Position numbers and translations under genes: made by a program. The notes under the pieces were generated by a model. The model had not been told where the DNA came from and did no database searches. It worked only from the letters and a program-made list of their open reading frames with translations. From contig JAHHTT010000034.1 of assembly GCA_020024465.1 (NCBI GenBank), forward strand, positions 1 to 27,069: a stretch of DNA of 27,069 nucleotides. The letters run 5' to 3'. Each line of letters opens with the position of its first letter. Position 1 is the first letter of the stretch. Below are positions 16,100 through 24,230 of the stretch, in pieces. Source of the stretch: Odoribacter sp. (GTDB taxonomy: Bacteria > Bacteroidota > Bacteroidia > Bacteroidales > Marinifilaceae).

Positions 16100-16518
16100 G
16101 AAATAAGATTTTCTAATTTTACAATATGCTGAAAATCAATTATAAGTATAATTATTCAGTTTCTTTTTATAATTATGCAGCGTAAAATTCATCTTTTACT
16201 AATGTCAGCCCAAAAATAAATAACACTCATCACAGTCAAATTCTGCATTCAATATATCGCTTTGTCAATAATCTGAAACAAATCCGTATCAAATCTATAC
16301 AAAATCCTATAAGGAGGTGATCATAAGCCAGCTTATAATTATAATGTTTTTCAAACTCTTTTAAGGCTTAACCAATCATTTCGTCATACATAATCATAGA
16401 TAAAGTATTAAATCAACTAAAGTTTCTCAAAGACAGGACTAATCAAAAGATAAAATTCCTAACAATGAGAATAAAATATTAAAGAGACCTATTCAATACC
16501 ATTCACAAATAAAATTTG
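16100..16518. other. Intergenic stretch without a recognisable intact gene
   Basis: About 420 AT-rich bases between the divergent arcC and septum-protein genes. No frame gives an intact protein beyond about 20 residues from an ATG. On the minus strand, 16391 down to about 16240 reads as a broken frame (MYDEMIG, stop, ALKEFEKHYNYKLAYDHLL, then possibly RILYRFDTDLFQIIDKAIY in another frame). This could be a relic of a small gene such as a RelE/ParE-type toxin, but the evidence is thin. A strong Shine-Dalgarno-like AAGGAGGTGATC (16311-16322, plus) has no gene behind it. Confidence 0.4.
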
Positions 16519-16526
16519 TAACTTTG
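16519..16526 (+). promoter_or_regulatory. -7 element immediately before the septum protein gene
   Basis: TAACTTTG is a full TAnnTTTG match whose last base is only six bases before the ATG at 16533. The implied transcription start is at or within a few bases of the ATG, so the message would be leaderless or nearly so. No clear -33 element is seen. Confidence 0.45.
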
Positions 16527-16532
16527 CACGAC

Positions 16533-16850
16533 ATGGAAAAAAGAGAAAACCATATCAAGTCCCAACATACTTTGTTCAGTAAGATACTGAACAAATACAC
16601 GATTACATTTCTTATTTTCCTTGTATGGCTAGCTTTTTTCGATCACAACAATTTAGTTGAAAAATGGCAATTAAACAAAAAGATAGCGACATTAAAAAAA
16701 GAAAAATCATATTATCAAGAAAAAATTAAAGAAGATAACCGCAAAATCAAAGAATTGTTGAGCAGCAAAGAAAACCTAGAAAAATTTGCCAGAGAACAAT
16801 ATTTGATGAAAAAGGCAAACGAAGATATTTTTGTCATTATAAATGATTAA
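16533..16850 (+). CDS. DivIC/FtsB-type septum formation initiator family protein
   Basis: The product is 105 residues. It has a short cytoplasmic N-terminus, one membrane helix (about 23-38, TFLIFLVWLAFF), then a periplasmic coiled coil rich in K/E/L (about 42-80) and a tail containing ENLEKFAREQYLMKKANEDIFVI, the pattern seen in FtsB/DivIC proteins. In the family, partners FtsL and FtsQ form a complex at the division septum; the role here is inferred. I chose the ATG at 16533; a TTG at 16524 overlaps the -7 element and is unlikely. The gene overlaps ruvX by eight bases (the ATG at 16843 precedes the stop at 16848), so the two are translationally coupled. Confidence 0.85.
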   Translation: MEKRENHIKSQHTLFSKILNKYTITFLIFLVWLAFFDHNNLVEKWQLNKKIATLKKEKSYYQEKIKEDNRKIKELLSSKENLEKFAREQYLMKKANEDIFVIIND

Positions 16851-17280
16851 CAACGTGGGAAGAATACTAGCCATTGACTATGGAAAAAAGAAAGTAGGAG
16901 TCGCAGTCAGTGATCCCTGCAAAATTATTGCGACCGGATTACAAACTGTTTCCTCTCATGAAATCTTTCAATTTTTGGAAAACTACACTACCCATGAGAG
17001 TGTCGACCTTTTTGTTGTCGGGCATCCCAAGCAAATGGACAATACAGACTCCGAAAGCATGACATACATCAAACCTTTTTTAAAGGCTCTCAAGCGGAAA
17101 TTTCCAGACATACCCATTGTCATGTATGACGAACGATTCACATCAGTACTTGCACATAAAGCCTTGATTGAGGGTGGTGCAAAAAAGAAAACGAGACAGA
17201 ATAAAGCACTGATAGATACAATGAGTGCCACAATTATTCTTACATCATATATGGAACAACAAAGAAATTTAAATCTATAA
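16843..17280 (+). CDS. ruvX: Putative pre-16S rRNA nuclease / Holliday junction resolvase (YqgF/RuvX)
   Basis: The 145-residue RNase H-fold protein has GRILAIDYGKKKVGVAVSD (first Asp, about residues 6-24), VDLFVVGHPKQMD, PIVMYDERFTSVLA (catalytic Glu) and a C-terminal DTMSATIIL block with the third acidic residue. Length matches the family (about 138-150). E. coli YqgF processes the 5' end of 16S rRNA, and a resolvase activity has been proposed for homologues. It overlaps the septum protein gene upstream and is followed 11 bases later by def, so the three likely form an operon. Confidence 0.93.
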   Translation: MINNVGRILAIDYGKKKVGVAVSDPCKIIATGLQTVSSHEIFQFLENYTTHESVDLFVVGHPKQMDNTDSESMTYIKPFLKALKRKFPDIPIVMYDERFTSVLAHKALIEGGAKKKTRQNKALIDTMSATIILTSYMEQQRNLNL

Positions 17281-17291
17281 ATAATTTAGAT

Positions 17292-17846
17292 ATGTTTTTA
17301 CCAATTGTAGTATACGGTCATCCCATTCTTCGTAAAATATCAGAAGATATCACGATAGATTATCCGGATTTGGAAAAATTTATCAAGGATATGTTTTACA
17401 CGATGGATGAAGCTGACGGCGTCGGATTAGCGGCTTCACAAGTGGGACGCAACATACGCTTGTTTACAGTGGACGGCAATGCATTCGCAGAGATGGATCC
17501 TACATGCGAAGGATTTCGGAAAGTATTTATCAATGCACATATCACAGAGCGTTGGGGCAATGAAATAACCCGTACAGAAGGCTGTCTGAGTGTACCGGGA
17601 ATACATGAAGACGTGAAACGTTTTGACAACATCAAAATGAGCTATATGGATGAAAAAGGCGAGCAGTATGAAACAATCTTTTCAGGCATTAAGGCATGGA
17701 TTATTCAACATGAATACGATCATTTGGAAGGCATTCTTTTCACAGATCATTTATCTGCATTGAAAAAAAGATTGTTAAAAAACAAACTGACAAATATCAG
17801 TTTAGGTAAATTTAATCCCACTTATCGAATAATTCTACCTAAATAA
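17292..17846 (+). CDS. def: Peptide deformylase
   Basis: The 184-residue metalloenzyme removes the formyl group from the N-terminal methionine of new proteins. All three family motifs are intact: motif 1 GVGLAASQVG (43-52), motif 2 EGCLSVPG with the metal cysteine, and motif 3 QHEYDHLEG with both metal histidines and the catalytic glutamate. It begins MFLPIVVYGHPILRK, typical of Bacteroidales enzymes. It is the third gene of the septum protein-ruvX-def run, and a hairpin with a T-run starts 28 bases after its stop. Confidence 0.97.
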   Translation: MFLPIVVYGHPILRKISEDITIDYPDLEKFIKDMFYTMDEADGVGLAASQVGRNIRLFTVDGNAFAEMDPTCEGFRKVFINAHITERWGNEITRTEGCLSVPGIHEDVKRFDNIKMSYMDEKGEQYETIFSGIKAWIIQHEYDHLEGILFTDHLSALKKRLLKNKLTNISLGKFNPTYRIILPK

Positions 17847-17874
17847 AAATATTTGCTGGTTTTTAACATGAATT

Positions 17875-17900
17875 TGTCCGTAGACATGCGGACATTTTTT
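17875..17900 (+). terminator. Terminator-like hairpin between def and comEC
   Basis: TGTCCG (17875-17880) and CGGACA (17889-17894) form a six-bp GC-containing stem with an eight-base loop followed by six T. It ends three bases before the preferred comEC ATG at 17904. It fits an intrinsic terminator of the def operon or an attenuator controlling comEC. Confidence 0.65.
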
Positions 17901-17903
17901 ATC

Positions 17904-19850
17904 ATGTACAGACTCCGAATATCTTGTTTAGAATCCCCGTTTTTATACCTGCTTTTCTTTCTTATTGCCGGTATATTAAGTTGTCGATACTTCATTTTAC
18001 CGACCGTTATTTTTGTAGCTATGCTCATTGTGACAGGAGCGATGTTCAAATGCTCAAAAACAGGAACGGATATTTGTTTATTCTTCGCATTTTTTTGTTT
18101 AGGAAATATAATCGCTCCTAAAACTTCTTCATTCAATTATCCTAACATTCCGATTCTTATAAAAACACGATGCGAAAAAGTTTTAACCGGCAATAATTAT
18201 ATCCTATCTGCCTTTGGACGTCAATTTTATCTGAGTAGTTATCATACAGATACCATTTATCAAGTTGGAGACTCTTTAATTTTCTATACACGGATATTTC
18301 CATTTCGAAACAATACAAATCCGCATGAATTCAATTATTCCCAATATATGCAACAACAATCGGTATACGACAGATTACAACCGACAAGCCATATACAAAA
18401 AACAGGCCATTCAACCAATCTTTATTCATTTTTTGAACAACAGCGTGCCCGTCTGTTAGAAAAAACAGCCATCCTATCTCAAGACACTACTTGTACTATG
18501 CTAATAAATGCACTTTGTCTGGGATATAAAAATGATTTAGCCCCCCAATTACGTAATCTATTCATCCAATCCGGAACAATCCACCTATTGGCAGTTTCCG
18601 GATTACACGTCGGAATTATTTATTTATTAATTATGTTTATTTTCAAACACCTGCAACTTTATGGTCCGAGAAACTCATTATTTACATTACCATTACTTTG
18701 GAGTTATGCTCTATTGACCGGACTATCTCCTTCTGTTGTTAGGGCCACACTGCTTTTATCCTTCATAAATATAAGCAAAGCTCTATCGCGTACTTATAAT
18801 CCAGTCAACATTCTTGCTGCCTCAGCCTGCATGACATTAGTCGTACAGCCTGCTGCTCTATATTCACTAAGCTTCCTATTATCCTACAGTTCCTATTGTG
18901 GTATCTTGATTTTATTTCCTTATCTATATAGTCTCCCAGGCAAATTATATAAAATTCCTTCCCTCATCTATTCATACTGTTGTCTCGCAATAGCAGCTCA
19001 ACTTCCGACCCTTCCTATCAGCGCCTATTTCTTTCATACAATCAACATCAACGGTTTTTTAGCCAACCTAATTACTGTCCCCTTAGCCTCCCTTTTACTA
19101 TACAGCTCAGCCATTTGCCTTATTCTACCCACTAGTATCGTCCACTATTTTATGCCTATATGTGAATTACTATGCAATGCATTAACAACCTGTTTGCAAT
19201 GGATAAGCCCCTATATCATCAATTTACACAATCTATATCCATCCGGATTCAGTATAATACTTCTATATGGAGCATTATTCTCCCTTATAGGCTACTTGCT
19301 TTTACACAAGAAAATACTTTTACATGCAACCACAACATTCCTATCACTACTATTACTATTTTTCATCAGCAACAACTACTATCTCTCCCACCAAAAAGAG
19401 ATCGTCATTTTTCACTATCCCCGGCATTCTGCAATTCTTTTAAACCACAATGGTTTTTATCTTCCTCTCAAAACAACATCCGACACTTTAAACCATATGC
19501 ATCCCTATATATTATATAACAAACTAAAGCCTTTGCTCATTTCATACGGAGCATTGAACAAAGAGATATTATGGCAACCACCTTATCTATACTATTACGG
19601 AGACACGATATTACTTCCTACCCCCAACACTCCAATACGACATTCCGGCAAAACCTTAATTGTCACTGAAAATCAAACTCCACAACAAACATTTGTTTTC
19701 TATCCCAATCTCCCATACCCCAAAAATATCATATTAGACGGTTCAAATACTTTTCATACAATTCGTCAATGGAATAGTTTTTGTGAAAAGCATAATCTCA
19801 TTTGTCACAATACTTCGGAAGAAGGCGAAATACATCTTCACCGAAATTAA
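17904..19850 (+). CDS. comEC: ComEC/Rec2 family competence-type membrane protein
   Basis: The product is about 648 residues. Two or three N-terminal membrane helices precede a soluble DUF4131-like segment. The Competence domain carries the hallmark HLLAVSGLHVGIIYLL, then YALLTGLSPSVVRATLLLSF and many membrane helices. Family members form the channel that brings single-stranded DNA through the inner membrane. The C-terminal 150 residues after the last helix (from about NNYYLSHQKEIVIFHY) lack a visible metallo-beta-lactamase HxHxDH motif, so a nuclease role cannot be claimed. Starts at 17868 and 17886 are in frame but would place the terminator-like hairpin inside the coding region, so I prefer 17904. 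It lies downstream of def on the same strand. Confidence 0.88.
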   Translation: MYRLRISCLESPFLYLLFFLIAGILSCRYFILPTVIFVAMLIVTGAMFKCSKTGTDICLFFAFFCLGNIIAPKTSSFNYPNIPILIKTRCEKVLTGNNYILSAFGRQFYLSSYHTDTIYQVGDSLIFYTRIFPFRNNTNPHEFNYSQYMQQQSVYDRLQPTSHIQKTGHSTNLYSFFEQQRARLLEKTAILSQDTTCTMLINALCLGYKNDLAPQLRNLFIQSGTIHLLAVSGLHVGIIYLLIMFIFKHLQLYGPRNSLFTLPLLWSYALLTGLSPSVVRATLLLSFINISKALSRTYNPVNILAASACMTLVVQPAALYSLSFLLSYSSYCGILILFPYLYSLPGKLYKIPSLIYSYCCLAIAAQLPTLPISAYFFHTININGFLANLITVPLASLLLYSSAICLILPTSIVHYFMPICELLCNALTTCLQWISPYIINLHNLYPSGFSIILLYGALFSLIGYLLLHKKILLHATTTFLSLLLLFFISNNYYLSHQKEIVIFHYPRHSAILLNHNGFYLPLKTTSDTLNHMHPYILYNKLKPLLISYGALNKEILWQPPYLYYYGDTILLPTPNTPIRHSGKTLIVTENQTPQQTFVFYPNLPYPKNIILDGSNTFHTIRQWNSFCEKHNLICHNTSEEGEIHLHRN

Positions 19851-19883
19851 ACATCATATCCGAGATAAATATTATTATTTTAC

Positions 19884-19891
19884 TAAATTTG
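19884..19891 (+). promoter_or_regulatory. -7 element for trkA-trkH
   Basis: TAAATTTG is a full TAnnTTTG match, 26 bases before the trkA ATG; predicted start is near 19898. No clear TTG-type -33 element is visible. Confidence 0.5.
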
Positions 19892-19917
19892 CACTTCAAA
19901 CATTGAAATGAATAGAA

Positions 19918-21258
19918 ATGAATATTGTTATAGCAGGAGCAGGTTCTGTCGGTACACACCTAGCAAAAATGCTTAGTAGACAAGAACACGATATTATGCT
20001 AATTGATACTGATCAGGAGAAACTGGAAGAATTAGAAAGTCAATTAGACATACTTTCTGTCGTTGCTTCATGTACCTCTATCGGAGCTTTAAAAGATGCC
20101 GAAGTAGGCAAGTGCGACTTATATATTGCTGTAAATTCTTTAGAAGAACTGAATATTAATTCTGCAATTCTTGCAAAAAAACTGGGTGCCAAACGAACCA
20201 TAGCCCGAGTCAACAATAGTGAGTATCTGGAAACTGAAAATGCAGAATATTTGCGTTCTATCGGTATCGATTCATTAATCTATCCCGAGCGACTCGCAGC
20301 AGAAGAGATTGTCGCATCATTAAAATTAACTGGCACCCGCCAAATGCATGAATTTTCAGACGGGCGTTTACAATTGTTAGGTATCAAATTATGGGAAAAT
20401 GCTCCTATTCTCAATCTCACATTGATTAAAATGGCTCAAATTTACGGAGCTGACCAGTTTCGAATAGTAGCTATCAAACGACATAATCATACCATCATCC
20501 CCCGCGGTAATGACGAATTACAATATGGTGATTTGATCTTTATTGTCACTCGCCCATCGTATATCGCCAAAGTATTCTCGCTTTGCGGAAAAGAACCATT
20601 TGAAATAAAAAACATCATCATTGTCGGAGCATCACGCATTGGAATTAAAGCTGCATCATTGCTTGAGAAAAACTATAATGTGAAAATCATTGAAAATGAC
20701 CGAGAAAAATGTATTCAACTGGCGGATAAACTGAAATCGACACTGATAATCAATGGAGACGGGCGAGACTTAAATCTGTTACGAGAAGAAGGTATTCGTA
20801 ATATTGATGCATTTATCAGCGTTACCGGTTCTTCGGAAACAAATATTTTATCTTGTCTATTAGCCAAGAAAATGGGAGTAAAAAAAAGTGTTGCTGAGGT
20901 TGAAAATATTGATTATATTGACTTAGCAGAAAATATCGGGATAGGAAGTCTTATCAACACTAAACTCATTGCCGCTTCACATATCTACCGCTACACCATG
21001 AACGTAGATGTCAAACACTTAAAATTCCTGACTTTTTCAGAAGCGGAAGTTTTTGAACTGGAAGCAAAACCAGGAGCCAAAATCACCAAACATCTGTTAA
21101 AAGATATAAATTTCCCCGACAATGCCACCGTGGGAGGTGTATTTAGAGGCAACGAAACAATCATCGCTAAAGGTGATGTACAGATTCAGGCCGGGGATAA
21201 TGTCGTAATATTTGCACTTCAAAGTGCCATTAAAAAAGTTGTCAAATATTTCCAATAA
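19918..21258 (+). CDS. trkA: Trk system potassium uptake regulatory protein TrkA
   Basis: The 446-residue cytoplasmic gating ring subunit binds nucleotides and controls TrkH. It is a tandem RCK protein. The first RCK_N has MNIVIAGAGSVGTHLAK (GxGxxG, residues 7-12) with acidic LIDTD at strand 2, followed by RCK_C (about 140-220). A second RCK_N (KNIIIVGASRIGIKAA, about residue 230) and RCK_C follow, ending QAGDNVVIFALQSAIKKVVKYF. Length and layout match TrkA (about 450). TrkH follows nine bases later, a classic pairing. An ATG at 19908 is out of frame, so 19918 is the start. Confidence 0.96.
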   Translation: MNIVIAGAGSVGTHLAKMLSRQEHDIMLIDTDQEKLEELESQLDILSVVASCTSIGALKDAEVGKCDLYIAVNSLEELNINSAILAKKLGAKRTIARVNNSEYLETENAEYLRSIGIDSLIYPERLAAEEIVASLKLTGTRQMHEFSDGRLQLLGIKLWENAPILNLTLIKMAQIYGADQFRIVAIKRHNHTIIPRGNDELQYGDLIFIVTRPSYIAKVFSLCGKEPFEIKNIIIVGASRIGIKAASLLEKNYNVKIIENDREKCIQLADKLKSTLIINGDGRDLNLLREEGIRNIDAFISVTGSSETNILSCLLAKKMGVKKSVAEVENIDYIDLAENIGIGSLINTKLIAASHIYRYTMNVDVKHLKFLTFSEAEVFELEAKPGAKITKHLLKDINFPDNATVGGVFRGNETIIAKGDVQIQAGDNVVIFALQSAIKKVVKYFQ

Positions 21259-21267
21259 TACAATGCA

Positions 21268-22716
21268 ATGATAAACTTTCGTTTTATCACAAATTTAATG
21301 GGCAAATTATTGTTGCTGGAAAGTGCATTCTTATTTCTATGCATCATCATGGCTGCAATTTATGGTGAGAATGATTTACTTGCCTTTGTCTATACAACAG
21401 CGATCACTCTTATTACCGGATGCTCTATTTGTATGTTTGTCAAGATAAAAGATCGCATCTTAGCCAAAAAAGACGGTTATTTTATGGTCACAATGGTCTG
21501 GATCGTCTTTTCTATTTTCGGCTGTCTACCATATATTCTCGGAGGTACATTAACATCATTTACAGATGCTTTTTTTGAAACAATGTCCGGTTTTACAACA
21601 ACCGGTTCTTCCGTAATTCCCAATGTAGAAATAGTACCACATGCAACTCTTTTTTGGCGCTCGCTCACTCATTGGCTTGGAGGTTTAGGAATCATCATGC
21701 TTTTTATTGCCGTACTACCTAGTCTTGGTATAGAAAGCAGAGATTTATATATAGCAGAAACCACAGGACCAACCCACAGCAAAGCCTCCTTTACCTTTAC
21801 CGGATCAGCAAGAAAGATGTGGGTATTGTATGTTATTCTTACCTTATTACAAAGTTTTCTACTGTATTTAGGAGGAATGGACATTTTTGACAGTGTATGC
21901 CATGCCATGTCAACAATGGCAACAGGAGGTTTCTCTACTAAATCCAACAGCATTGCCTATTGGGATTCAGCTTACATTCAATATGTCATCATTATATTCA
22001 TGTTCATTGCCGGCATCAACTTTGGTTTGGTATTCACTTCAATCAAAGGGAATTGGTGTAAACTGATAAAAGACAATGAATTCCAACAATATCTACTTAT
22101 CACAATTGTTGCCAGCATCATTATCGGTATCGGTCTATACGCCAACAACTGGGGAAGTTTTGAGAAAAGTTTCCGTGATGCAATATTTCAAGTAGTTACC
22201 ATTTTAACCACAACTGGGTTTGCAACAGCTGATTACCTTTTATGGCCCCCATTACTTGGACTTATTCTTTTTCTACTTTTTTTCTCGGGAGCATCTGCCG
22301 GTTCTACAGCTGGAGGATTCAAAATAGTAAGAGTATATCTTCTGTTCAAGAATTCATTTACCGAATTAAAGCGTATCATTCACCCTAACGGTATAATAAC
22401 AGTGAAATACAATGGCAAAAATGTACATCCCAACATCATTACAAGCATCATGGGGTATGCTATTTTATATATGATACTTTTTGCTATTGGTACCCTTGTA
22501 ATGACTCTTTTCACAGAAGATATCATCACGGCCTGTAGCTCTGTTATCTCTTGTATGAGTAATGTCGGACCAGGATTTGGAAGTATCGGTCCTATGTTTA
22601 CATTTGCTCATCTAAACGAATTTGCTAAATTATTCCTCTCTCTATTAATGCTGGTAGGTCGTTTAGAAATATTCACCGTCATGGTATTGTTCACAAAAGC
22701 ATTTTGGAAACGTTGA
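21268..22716 (+). CDS. trkH: Trk-type potassium transporter membrane subunit
   Basis: The 482-residue inner-membrane channel subunit has four pore-loop repeats: ETMSGFTTTGSSV, HAMSTMATGGFST, VTILTTTGFAT and SCMSNVGPGFGSIGP, each with the selectivity-filter glycine. Between them lie hydrophobic helices and the WRSLTHWLGGLGIIML motif typical of TrkH/TrkG. It begins MINFRFITNLMGKLLL and ends GRLEIFTVMVLFTKAFWKR, which matches family ends. It is cotranscribed with trkA (nine-base gap). Confidence 0.96.
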   Translation: MINFRFITNLMGKLLLLESAFLFLCIIMAAIYGENDLLAFVYTTAITLITGCSICMFVKIKDRILAKKDGYFMVTMVWIVFSIFGCLPYILGGTLTSFTDAFFETMSGFTTTGSSVIPNVEIVPHATLFWRSLTHWLGGLGIIMLFIAVLPSLGIESRDLYIAETTGPTHSKASFTFTGSARKMWVLYVILTLLQSFLLYLGGMDIFDSVCHAMSTMATGGFSTKSNSIAYWDSAYIQYVIIIFMFIAGINFGLVFTSIKGNWCKLIKDNEFQQYLLITIVASIIIGIGLYANNWGSFEKSFRDAIFQVVTILTTTGFATADYLLWPPLLGLILFLLFFSGASAGSTAGGFKIVRVYLLFKNSFTELKRIIHPNGIITVKYNGKNVHPNIITSIMGYAILYMILFAIGTLVMTLFTEDIITACSSVISCMSNVGPGFGSIGPMFTFAHLNEFAKLFLSLLMLVGRLEIFTVMVLFTKAFWKR

Positions 22717-22789
22717 TAAAAAATATTTTCTTAAATACAAAAACGTAAAATTATTAAAAACATACAACTTTTTAGTCATTGTCCGTGAT

Positions 22790-22810
22790 CAGAATTAACT
22801 TATAATTCTG
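22790..22810. repeat. Inverted repeat downstream of trkH
   Basis: CAGAATTA (22790-22797) / TAATTCTG (22803-22810) is a perfect 8-bp inverted repeat with a five-base loop, 74 bases after trkH. There is no T-run on either side, so it is a poor terminator. It could be an operator or mRNA end structure. Confidence 0.35.
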
Positions 22811-22895
22811 CCCATAGGTTTTAAATACAGTTTTTTATTGGACACTGCTGAAAAAAATGTAAGGAATAAAGTTAGTTTTATTGTGGAGAATATTT

Positions 22896-22903
22896 TATTT
22901 TTG
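22896..22903 (+). promoter_or_regulatory. -7 element for the transaldolase gene
   Basis: TATTTTTG is a full TAnnTTTG match, with predicted start near 22910 and a 27-base leader. A second imperfect element (AATATTTG, 22924-22931) with TTTG 20 bases upstream would give a leaderless message. I prefer the first. Confidence 0.45.
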
Positions 22904-22936
22904 TTTCGTAATAGTAAATACAAAATATTTGAAATT

Positions 22937-23593
22937 ATGAAGTTTTTTATAGACACCGCTAATCTGGCACAAATCCGGGAAGCGAATGAAATGGGAGTTT
23001 TGGATGGTGTAACAACCAACCCTTCGTTAATGGCTAAAGAGGGCATCAAAGGTTCTGAAAATTGCAAGAAACACTATGTTGAGATTTGTAACATCGTTTC
23101 TGGAGATGTTAGTGCAGAAGTGATTTCTACAAATTATGAAGGGATGATTAAAGAAGGAGAAGAATTAGCAAAACTGCATCCAAATATTGTTGTGAAAGTT
23201 CCTTGTATTGCAGATGGTATTAAAGCAATTAAATATTTTACAGACAAGGGAATTCGCACAAATTGTACATTAGTGTTTTCTCCTGGTCAGGCTTTGTTGG
23301 CTGCTAAAGCAGGTGCAACCTACGTTTCTCCGTTTGTAGGACGTTTAGATGATATCACAAGCGATGGCATAGAGTTAGTTAGTAAAATTGTAGACATGTA
23401 TACATATTATGGATTCAAAACCCAAGTATTGGCAGCCTCTATTCGCACAACACAACATATTATTCAATGTATTGAAGCAGGTGCTGATGTTGCCACTTGC
23501 CCATTATCAGCAATTAAAGGATTATTAAATCATCCGTTAACTGATATAGGATTAGCTAAATTTTTGGAAGATTATAAGAAAGTTAATGATTAA
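22937..23593 (+). CDS. Transaldolase / fructose-6-phosphate aldolase family protein (TalC/Fsa type)
   Basis: The product is 218 residues, the length of the short TalC/Fsa (MipB) class rather than the 315-residue TalA/TalB class. It begins MKFFIDTANLAQIREANEMG, has GVTTNPSLMAKEG (24-36), the Schiff-base lysine in NIVVKVPC (Lys87), TNCTLVFSPGQALLAAKAGA and SPFVGRLDD. Members either transfer dihydroxyacetone units in the pentose phosphate pathway or cleave fructose-6-phosphate; the sequence alone does not settle which. The ATG at 22937 is chosen because the family N-terminus starts there; the frame runs open upstream to 22838 without family resemblance. The YciO-type gene starts nine bases downstream, so cotranscription is likely. 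Confidence 0.93.
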   Translation: MKFFIDTANLAQIREANEMGVLDGVTTNPSLMAKEGIKGSENCKKHYVEICNIVSGDVSAEVISTNYEGMIKEGEELAKLHPNIVVKVPCIADGIKAIKYFTDKGIRTNCTLVFSPGQALLAAKAGATYVSPFVGRLDDITSDGIELVSKIVDMYTYYGFKTQVLAASIRTTQHIIQCIEAGADVATCPLSAIKGLLNHPLTDIGLAKFLEDYKKVND

Positions 23594-23601
23594 TTTTCCA
23601 T

Positions 23602-24210
23602 ATGTTACTCAAATTGTTTGAGGATAATCCTAATACACGGGATATCCTCAAAATTATTGATATCTTAAAGGATGGAGGAGTGATCATCTATCCGACAGAT
23701 TCAATATATGCAATAGGATGTGATATCAATCACATGAAGGCAATACAACGAATTTGCCAATTGAAAGGGGTAAAACCAGAAAAGGCAAACTTCTCTATGA
23801 TATGTCAGGATCTATCTAATATTGCTATGTATGCAAAAGTACCCAATGATGTCTTTAAAGTCATGAAACGTAATTTGCCAGGGCCTTTCACTTTTGTCCT
23901 ACCAGCTACAAATAAACTTCCCAATGTGCTAATGAATAAACGAAAGACAATTGGTATTCGCATCCCGAATAATTTCATTGTTAAAGCCATTGTTGAAGAA
24001 TTGGGAAATCCTTTATTGACAACTTCTGTTAAGTCTGACGATGATATCGTAGAATATATGACTGATCCTGAATTAATTCATGAAAAATACAAAAAATCGG
24101 TTGACTTAGTTGTTGATGGAGGGTATGGTAATAATGTAGCATCAACAATTATTGATTGCTCCAAGGGTAATATAGAAATTATACGTCAAGGAATAGGAGA
24201 TTTAAAATAA
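23602..24210 (+). CDS. YciO-type Sua5/YciO/YrdC family protein
   Basis: The product is 202 residues with the YrdC-like fold: GGVIIYPTDSIYAIGCD near residues 30-46, FSMICQDLSNIAMYA, NLPGPFTFVLPAT, KRKTIGIRIPNN and STIIDCSKGNIEIIRQGIGD. The pattern follows E. coli YciO rather than TsaC/Sua5: the KxR and SxN substrate residues of threonylcarbamoyl-adenylate synthases are not seen (LKGVKPEKANFSM, TTSVKSDDD). I therefore do not assign tRNA t6A synthesis. It lies nine bases after the transaldolase gene and 20 before the corrinoid adenosyltransferase gene. Confidence 0.85.
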   Translation: MLLKLFEDNPNTRDILKIIDILKDGGVIIYPTDSIYAIGCDINHMKAIQRICQLKGVKPEKANFSMICQDLSNIAMYAKVPNDVFKVMKRNLPGPFTFVLPATNKLPNVLMNKRKTIGIRIPNNFIVKAIVEELGNPLLTTSVKSDDDIVEYMTDPELIHEKYKKSVDLVVDGGYGNNVASTIIDCSKGNIEIIRQGIGDLK

Positions 24211-24230
24211 CTCCATGTTTAAAGCAAATT

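Noticed and set aside
16311..16322. AAGGAGGTGATC, a long Shine-Dalgarno-like match on the plus strand.
   Set aside because: No open frame starts at proper spacing (the next ATG, 16343, gives six codons), and Bacteroidales rarely use such sites. The reverse strand resembles the 3' end of E. coli-type 16S rRNA, but no other rRNA sequence surrounds it.
22838..22936. N-terminal extension of the transaldolase.
   Set aside because: The region holds the likely promoter elements, and TalC/Fsa proteins begin at MKFFIDTAN (22937).
23602..24210. Assignment of this gene as tsaC/sua5 (t6A synthesis).
   Set aside because: Sequence blocks follow YciO and the KxR and SxN residues are not seen.
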